Shown here one piece after another: positions 57,291-64,000 of a stretch of 64,000 bases of DNA. Position 1 is the first letter of the stretch. Every line of letters begins with the position of its first letter. The position numbers were made by a program, and so were the translations under genes. The stretch is from positions 183,286,535 through 183,350,534 of the forward strand of contig OZ020611.1 in assembly GCA_963971575.1 (NCBI GenBank), given 5' to 3'. A model generated the notes under the pieces. The model did no database searches. It saw only the letters and a list, made by a program, of their open reading frames with translations, and was not told the origin of the DNA. Source of the stretch: Liopterus haemorrhoidalis. Lineage: Eukaryota > Arthropoda > Insecta > Coleoptera > Dytiscidae.

Positions 57291-57809
57291 GTAGTTTTCA
57301 AATGAAAATAGTAGGTAGGTACATTTTTTAAACATTATATTTCGGATGTACCGAAATGGAGTCCTTCATGTTTTTTCACGTAGCACGGCAATATTTTCAA
57401 TAATTTTACGAAATGGAACGATATTTTCCATAATTTCACGAACTGAAACTCCGTTCCGGTTCACTCCGGTACATTTCAAGTCCTGTCTAAACCCATATTT
57501 ACTACAATTACTAAGACTTCATTAAACAAGTAAATTATAATCCTTCTATATCATAGTCACCTATTTTATCAAGATGAAATAAATGTTAAAAAAATAATAA
57601 TAATATAAATACATAAATAAAAATAAAAGATGTACATATATATATAGTATAGATTGACTTTATTTTTAACATTTCTTTATTTCTTGATCTCGTTATAATA
57701 CCGTTGATCTCTTAAGTTGTTGAAAAGTAAATCGAAATTATAACATATTTCACCAAACTAAAAATTAATAGTAGAAGTAGAATAGAATAAGTACCGGAAG
57801 TAGAAGTAA
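57291..57809. other. AT-rich intergenic stretch
   Basis: 57350-57490 has GAAATGGA and CCGGTACATTTC repeats at each side (inverted), possibly a degraded DNA transposon. No gene. Confidence 0.35.
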
Positions 57810-58400
57810 TTCTTCTTCTTCGGGTACTGACAGTCGGGTTGACTTTTGGCTTCACTCGCATAACTCCTGCATCGTGATCTATTAAGTGTCAGATCTTTTT
57901 ATGTACCTATCTTGTATATCAATACTTGTTAGATCTTCGGTTAGATAATCCTTTCATCTTTTGAGAGGTCTTCCCGTTGGTCGATAGGTGTACTTTTCCA
58001 ATCTGCTTTCATTCATCTTTATCATGTATCCTCTGCAGGTCAGGATGTCCACTCTAGTCGTCTACCCCTCATTTTATTGTGATACTTAGTTTTGAGTTCA
58101 TTCTCGGATATATTTGTTCTTGCAGATTCTCCATTTACCAGTAATTTAAATTGGACCAAAGATTCGGCATAATAATTTTTCGGCGTTTTCAAAAACTGTG
58201 AGTTGTTTTAGATCTTGATTAATTAAGGACCATGTTTTGGAGCTATACATAAGTATAGGACCTACTATAATTTGACCTGATTCTAGTTTTAGTAATTCTA
58301 GACTGGATTTCTTCAAAATAAGATATTGGCAGTTTGAATTATGTTTTTGAATCAGATTTTTTATAGTGTCTAGATATTTGAAGATACAAACCTTCTCAAA
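57810..58400 (-). pseudogene. LINE reverse transcriptase 3' end (copy 3 of 3)
   Basis: Read on the minus strand, it starts in TFEKVCIFKYLDTI, then NCQYLILKKSSLELLKL, VGPILMYSSKTWSL, VFENAEKLLCRIFGPI, and runs to the AGAAGAAGAA tail at 57815. It is colinear with 16080-16715 and 1805-2155. Stops and frame changes throughout. It is the last recognisable transposon before the host promoter region. Confidence 0.8.
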
Positions 58401-58689
58401 GATGTTCTAAAATGTCTTATGACTACGATGACATATATATTTGAAGATTAATTGTAGTAAATTCTAAAATTTAATAACTTTAATTTAAATGAATCATCAA
58501 ACAAGAAAATTCTTTTACATACTAGTAATACTCGTTTGATTATTATTTGCTGAGGTTTTAAAAATATGTATATTATTTTGCAAACTAATACCTATCTGTT
58601 GTAGAAAATAAGTCATCTCACAGATAAGTGTGGCCAATTCTGAGAAATCAAGAAAACCGTTTCTGTTCAGATTACATGTTTGGTAATCG

Positions 58690-60202
58690 TATTTTGAGTA
58701 GTGGTGTATGTGTCGGTGTTGGTGTTGTTCGCGAGTCGCGAGCGTGCATTGTGTGATTCCTCTTGACCCGCTCAGCCATCAGCCATCTCCACTCCGACTC
58801 CTCTTTGTCTACGTTTATGGCGAACTATATCACATATTACGAATTACGTTTGCGTGACCGCGATATCTCTCAGTATGATATAAAGATACGCACAGGTCCG
58901 AGTCCATGAGCATTATTTCACGTCAGAATATCATTAAGATATAGTGAAAATATCATCAGTGATTTATGAATTGAAAATAAAACGAGTGCAGGCGAGGTTG
59001 TGCGAACGAAGGTACCTACGGCGGCCGGCGGATGATAAGGCGTGAAGAGAGGCACAGGTAGAGTGTTGTGGTGTGGCGCGCTCATTGAATGAAGCGAGCA
59101 GCACCCCCTCCCTGCGACCAGGTGAGCTCGGGAGGCGGGCCCTGGGCCGGCCTGGCACGTCACTTAGTCAAATCCTATCCCGCTCGCCGGCCACTCTGTC
59201 AGTCCGTCAGCCGCGATCACTGTTGTCACATGCCGCCCTCGCCAGCAGACAATCCGTGCGTTTGTAACGCTCGCTAGTGCCAGTGCGGACAATAAGTACA
59301 GTGTGAACGATAGGTAGAACAACTCGCAGAGTGCAGTGTAAAAGCCAGTTCAGTGTTCAACCCTATACCCGTATCGGTATCAGTGGACAAGTGTGCCCTC
59401 ATCACCAGTGACTACTGTCTTGTCGGACCTCTCAGTGTTGTTCATGTGCTCTGTCTCCAGATCTACACCGTGCAGATACAGAGATATGCACGCGAGATAC
59501 AGTGCACGGGGGTGAGTGTTGTGTGCACCGGAGTGCCGGAGCGATCGACGAGGACAGCCGAAGAGTGCCGAGAGGGTGGCGGCGTCGCGCACACCCGCCC
59601 CGCGCTCGCGCCGTGGAGCACTCTCTCCGTCGACCGCCGTCGCCGCACGCCGCTCGCTGACACAGAGTGTGCCCCGGCGCCGTCGAGTTAACACGTCGCA
59701 TCTACGGATGCTCGCGCCCGTACATCAGCCAATCGCAGCCCGCCGCTCGAGAATGGAATTATCATAATCACTAGCACCAATATTGATAACCATAAATCGC
59801 GACCTGCGCACTTGCGCAGACATGTGGATAAATTAAGGGTTGGAGAGGGGAGAGCGCGGCACCAGAAGAAAGGAAGGAGATGGTGAACGCTACAATTTGA
59901 AGTTTGTCATTTTGATAGTGGTCGCTGTTAAGAGGTAGTGGTTCGGCCTCAGGTGTTGGCACGAGATAACAAGTGGTGCTCCAAAAACAGTGGTGCACGC
60001 GGACTCACTCGGACTGTCATCCAACGTCCAAGTCACCGGACACCCGGACAACGACCCAAGACCGGCGACCGGAGACCCGGACCTACCTGTTATCGGTGTT
60101 ATCTGTTATATATCGGTGTATGAATACGTGAACTGCCGCCAGCATTCGCGCGCACAGGACATACTGTACTAGCTGATAAGTGTGGTGCGAGGTGTCGTCG
60201 CA
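58690..60202 (+). promoter_or_regulatory. CpG-rich promoter / 5' UTR region
   Basis: Composition changes abruptly to GC- and CpG-rich (strongest 58980-59300, 59560-59700 and 60000-60320) with no transposon sequence, just before the coding start at 60203. It probably holds the transcription start and a long 5' leader. A TATAAAG lies at 58879-58885 and TCAGT initiator-like words occur at 58956 and 59350; none is decisive. CAG|GTGAGC at 59119-59126 could end an upstream noncoding exon. Many short ORFs on both strands here reflect GC content. Confidence 0.6.
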
Positions 60203-60323
60203 ATGTCTCGACGTAAGCAGGCCCGTCCAATCAAGCACCTGGAGGAGGAAGGCGCGACGGCTCGTACCGACAGCATCAAGACGTCGACGACAGCCGCTGC
60301 CGCTGCCGCCAGGTCTACGCACG
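60203..60323 (+). CDS. First coding exon of a spalt/BCL11/FOG-type zinc-finger repressor
   Basis: The ATG at 60203 (context GTCGCAATGTC) starts MSRRKQARPIKHLEEE, followed by an acidic/threonine stretch and six alanines. MSRRKQxxP at the extreme N-terminus is the short motif by which SALL, BCL11 and FOG zinc-finger proteins bind RBBP4 and recruit the NuRD histone-deacetylase complex; it is very specific to these families. After 40 codons plus one base comes G|GTAAGT (60324), a consensus donor leaving a phase-1 intron. From memory, vertebrate SALL and BCL11 genes also have a short first coding exon ending soon after this motif. No zinc finger is in the window, so family choice is open: spalt-like is my first guess, BCL11 (CG9650-like) second, FOG/u-shaped third. 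Act in the nucleus as developmental transcription repressors. Confidence 0.85.
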
Positions 60324-60329
60324 GTAAGT
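60324..60329 (+). promoter_or_regulatory. Splice donor of first coding exon
   Basis: GTAAGT directly follows ACG at 60323: a full consensus 5' splice site. Continuing the frame past it gives unremarkable sequence, which supports splicing here. Confidence 0.8.
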
Positions 60330-61259
60330 CAACATACACAGTTACAACAACAAACACGTGACTAAGTGCGGCCCACGGCAGTGACTTGGTGCAGCAGTGC
60401 GTGGACACAGGACCAGTGTACGGGAAGGTCCGCGGCGACCCGCGACACATCGCCCGCTCGGACACCGCTTGCCGACGGACGCCCGCGTATCACTCACCGC
60501 TATGTCCAACCGCGATATCTGCAAATTAAGCCTATACTGTCCATGTTGTGACGATAATGCCACAGGCATCCGAGCATCATGTGCTATATTACATTTGTCC
60601 AGATTTTTTATTCCATACGACACGATCCCGAGTCGAACACTAAATATTCTGTAGTACGCAAATATAAGACTATAAGGTATCCGCGATCACTCCGAGATAA
60701 CACTACAACTTATGTGTGCACGATTACTTACTAAAGTTATTTATACAAATGGCTTTAATGTTTTATGTGAATCCAAGATATCATTTAGATATTTGCATTG
60801 CTACTAGTATACGTTGATCATATTTCTGATATGGTACTTGCAGTCATATAAAAACCTTATCAAACTTCAAGTTCGTGACTTCATAATCATAACATATTTT
60901 TAACCCCATCGTGGCCACTCACTTACCTGTGTCTCGAACAAATTTGAATAAAACGAAATTCTCAGAATATTTACAGTTTTTTCAAATCACAACTTTACCT
61001 AAAAAAATCAAATAAAAGAAATTACGGTTGTACCTCTTTCTATTGTCGAGTTTTTGCTAAAATTTTATGACATATTGTATGAAATATCATTTAGAATTGC
61101 AACTTTTTACAAAAAATTTTGAAGGTTAAAGTAATATTTTACCACTTTTGTCAAATTTAAGAGTTGTCAGTTTTTTAACAAGATTATTATTTTGTTGCAC
61201 TATTGTTAAAAAAGTGTAGGAGTTTTACAATTTTAAATAGTATTGTAAATCAAAATAAA

Positions 61260-63200
61260 AAATATCTGAAAATATCACACAAAACGGAAAGAAAAAAATG
61301 TGTTTCTATGCCGGGTTTCTCAACATAGATAAACTTATCAACATATTTTTGTTTACAAATTAGGAAAATGTTTTATTATTAAACAAAATAAAATACAGTA
61401 TTTCGTTATTAGTAGCTAAAAAATAAAAGCCCGGGTTTTGGAATCGCGGTTGTTTTTTATTGAGAATATTTCGGGATTTTAAATGTAGAATCTAGAAATA
61501 CCTATTTGAAATTGTAACAAAGTTGGATTAACAAAAATATTTTAAAGTCTGAGAGAGCGAGGAAGATACATAGTTTTAACAAAAGCAAGAAGACGCTTAA
61601 TAATCTCGTACATTTTTAATACTTAATAAACATGTTTTTTTTTCAAAAAGTATTTCTAAAGTTAATCATAATTGATTCTTTTGTTTTCGTTTGCAAAATT
61701 TATGTTTAATTAAGTAATAGTTAAGAAAAATACAAAAGTTCAAAATTATATCCAGCGATTTAGTTTTTAAATATTATTAATTGTATAATATTAAACATAA
61801 TAGGTCATAAATTTCCTGCGTTTATTAACATTCGTTCACGTATTTTGAATGCGTTTGTAAATAAAACCCTTTATAAATAACTGAAAAAAGTGATGTCTTT
61901 ATTATGAATTAACTGGAATAAGTAACCGTCAAGAAATAAATGAAAAAAGTTAAGAATAATTCAAACTAATTACTCAACTAATAATTAACTATTTATAACA
62001 AAATATGTATAAACCTATATTTCAAGATTTCATTTTCTAAACAAATGCCGGGTTTATAGCTTCAGTTCCGAAATCCCGGGTTCGTGGAAGTTTTCCAGGT
62101 TTGCATTCTTGTAAATCAGAAAATATATCTGAAAATTGGACAGAAATATATTAGGAATTCTTTGCCGGTCTTCTAAACACAGTAGATGATATATATTTAA
62201 AACATTATTTGATTACAAATTTGGAAAATGCTTTTATTAATAAACAAAATAAAACACAATATCTCGGTGTTAGTAGTAGTTCTGTGATGTGTCGTCTATA
62301 ATTTTGTTAACACTTAAAAATACTAGCTATAGTTTTGTTAGTTTTTTTTTTACATTATTTTGTTGCGCTATTGTTTGATAGAAGTGTTTAACAAGTCTAA
62401 ATAAAAAATCTAAAACTATCTGAATCTCAAACAGTTAGAAAAGCTTTGTTTATTTTTCCGGGTTTTTAAACATAGAAAAACATCTAAACATTTTTTTTAC
62501 TATACATTAGGACAGTGATTTTGAATTGGCGTGCCTTCCAAAAATCGTTGTGCCGGCAGGCATTAATATAGCATTAAAAATAAGTCATTACAATTCATAA
62601 TCAACATTGTTTTTGAAAATAACAATGTAAATTATTGAATTTTTAAGTAAATACAATCTTGAAACACAAAATCGGATGGTATGCTTTGACAATTTTAGCA
62701 CCTTGTTTGAGTTGCCGTCATTTGAAAATTGTGAAAAACGCTGCATTAGGGAAATGTTTTGGTTACTTAATCTAGTATATACCGGAAGTTAGAAATTTGT
62801 ACCCGAAAACAATGACAAAAATTTACAAATAAAAAAAAGTGTTTATGCGTGTAAAAATAAGGAAATATTTGTATTTTATACAAAAATGTTTTGTTGATAC
62901 CAAAACTAAAAACTAATTTATATTAGTAAATGTGAGTCATTTCTGCTTTTATTTATAAAATTTTTTCTTTATTGTTAATTTTGAACGCGATTTTAGGCCT
63001 TACACGCTTTTTCTGCGGTGAAAATTTGTATGTTTACATCTTTGTTATGTGTTAGCTTTATTCAGTTCTATATTGTCTTAGTCAAGATAATATATCTGCA
63101 AAACGGTTGAAAAATATCTGTGTTTGTTTTGCCTAGGCCTTTAAACATAGTAGATAATCTAAATATTATTTTGACTACACATTAGGAAAATATCTTTATC
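61260..63200 (+). repeat. Degenerate intronic repeat, four copies
   Basis: A ~110-bp block recurs near 61264-61420, 62131-62275, 62405-62515 and 63093-63200. It has AATATCTGAAAAT, then GCCGGGTTTCTNAACATAG, then ATTTNTTTTACTACANATTAGGAAAATG, and in two copies AAACAAAATAAAATACA. Spacing is irregular (about 280-860 bp). Noncoding. Confidence 0.6.
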
Positions 63201-63904
63201 AACCCTTTCATGCCCACTGTGTGAAACTTCATCGTTAATTTTGGAATTAATTTTAGACTTTAATGTTAAATTTTATAAGAATGATTTTTGTACTGATTAA
63301 GCATAACAGGAATATTCAGAAAAAGATAAAAAGTGATTAATTAATACACTCTATACCTAATTGTATGAAAAGTGGTAGATTTAGTTGTCATCCTGTCGAT
63401 TCAAGGCGAATAGATACAATTTCACCGACCGGGATGGGTTAGTCATCCTCAAATGTATAAACACTAAGTAAAAACAATCAAAAGTGATTTGTAGGAAATT
63501 ACTATTTAGCCTTAGAAATAGAGTTTTTCAAGGTATTTTTAATGTGTGAAATTTACCATAATATAGGTATTTTAGTCCCAATTAAACAAATTTTGTATTC
63601 AACTTAATTTAGAAAAGGGAAGGCATAACGGCATAGTTCTTAAAAGTTTTTTATACAAAACTGAGAATCTAAAATAAACTTAGTAACAATCTATGTAAAT
63701 CAAAATTTGCAGCGAATTTTTGTATATCTAATAGGATATTTCAAACTGTAAACAAAATTGTTATGAAATTGTAAATAAACAAATTGCATTATAGACGCAA
63801 TCTTGTAAACGAACAAACGTATATTTGCGTACGACGGGGCAAACTGTGGCTTAAGCTGCATACTTCAAATATATTTTTAGATATTTTGTTCTATTGTGAA
63901 AATT

Positions 63905-63940
63905 GCTTTAATTTGTTTAGTAGCCTAAACAAATTAAAGC
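63905..63940. repeat. Perfect 16-bp hairpin
   Basis: GCTTTAATTTGTTTAG and its exact reverse complement are separated by a 4-base loop (TAGC). It could be a tiny foldback relic or a structured intronic element. Confidence 0.85.
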
Positions 63941-64000
63941 ATATATCGGCTAGAAATTCGGTCTACCCAAAAAGCAGATTATTAGAAAACTTACAAACTT

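Larger units (their letters stand above)
60330..64000 (+). other. Presumed first intron
   Basis: GC content falls quickly after about 60560 to AT-rich DNA without coding sequence. No acceptor followed by a zinc-finger exon is seen before the window ends, so the intron exceeds 3.6 kb. It contains degenerate repeats (61260-63200), a lone hAT-like end (CAGTGATTTTGAATTGG at 62515), and a perfect hairpin at 63905. Confidence 0.6.

Noticed and set aside
59073..59767. Many overlapping ORFs in the CpG-rich region
   Set aside because: High GC lowers stop frequency; translations are arginine/serine-rich on both strands with no domain. Likely 5' leader.

Overview
This window looks like nuclear DNA of an arthropod, most likely an insect. 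It is AT-rich, nearly all of it is decayed transposons, and it holds Tc1, mariner, hAT, PIF/Harbinger-like and non-LTR families of the kinds common in insect genomes. I cannot name the order or species. There are no rRNA genes, operons or CRISPR arrays, and only one host gene start can be supported.

Layout. (1) 0-9 kb: two adjacent hairpin MITEs, hAT-type elements (one holding a dead Tc1 gene and a 566-bp palindrome), a LINE 3' end, an RNase H-bearing LINE 3' end at 6.3-7.1 kb, and a 1.2-kb non-autonomous hAT at 7.7-8.9 kb. (2) 9-20 kb: a 1.6-kb hAT at 10.9-12.5 kb, a LINE 3' end at 16 kb, an internally deleted Tc1 at 17 kb, an insertion with an 11-bp target duplication at 18 kb, and a second copy of the RNase H LINE at 19.4 kb. 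(3) 20-29 kb: tRNA-derived elements, a deleted mariner, a hAT relic with part of its transposase, and an uninterrupted reverse-transcriptase ORF (26.6-28.7 kb) fused at its 5' end to a tRNA-like sequence. (4) 29-45 kb: more hAT elements with exact 8-bp target duplications, a Jockey-like LINE, a complete-ended but dead Tc1 element (34.9-36.4 kb), a palindromic insertion with a 14-bp duplication, further LINE and mariner relics, and a nested hAT cluster (41.8-43.3 kb). (5) 45-58 kb: an inverted pair of roughly 1-kb repeats flanking a mariner MITE with identical ends, a 243-bp CAGA array, a duplicated segment, and many short hAT-type elements. (6) 58.7-60.3 kb: a sharp change to CpG-rich, apparently single-copy DNA ending in a short coding exon whose product begins MSRRKQARP. 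This is the NuRD-recruiting N-terminal motif of spalt/SALL, BCL11 and FOG zinc-finger repressors, and it is followed by a phase-1 splice donor. (7) 60.3-64 kb: AT-rich presumed first intron with degenerate repeats.

How the parts fit: the host signal is the 5' end of a transcriptional-repressor gene on the + strand. The 58 kb upstream read as transposon-filled intergenic DNA with a few GC-richer islands that could be regulatory. The most unusual feature is a 35-47-bp motif (core GAGGTGAGGACC plus an A/T run and GCTCATCACTT) that recurs, often in tandem, inside several hAT-type elements whose termini differ.
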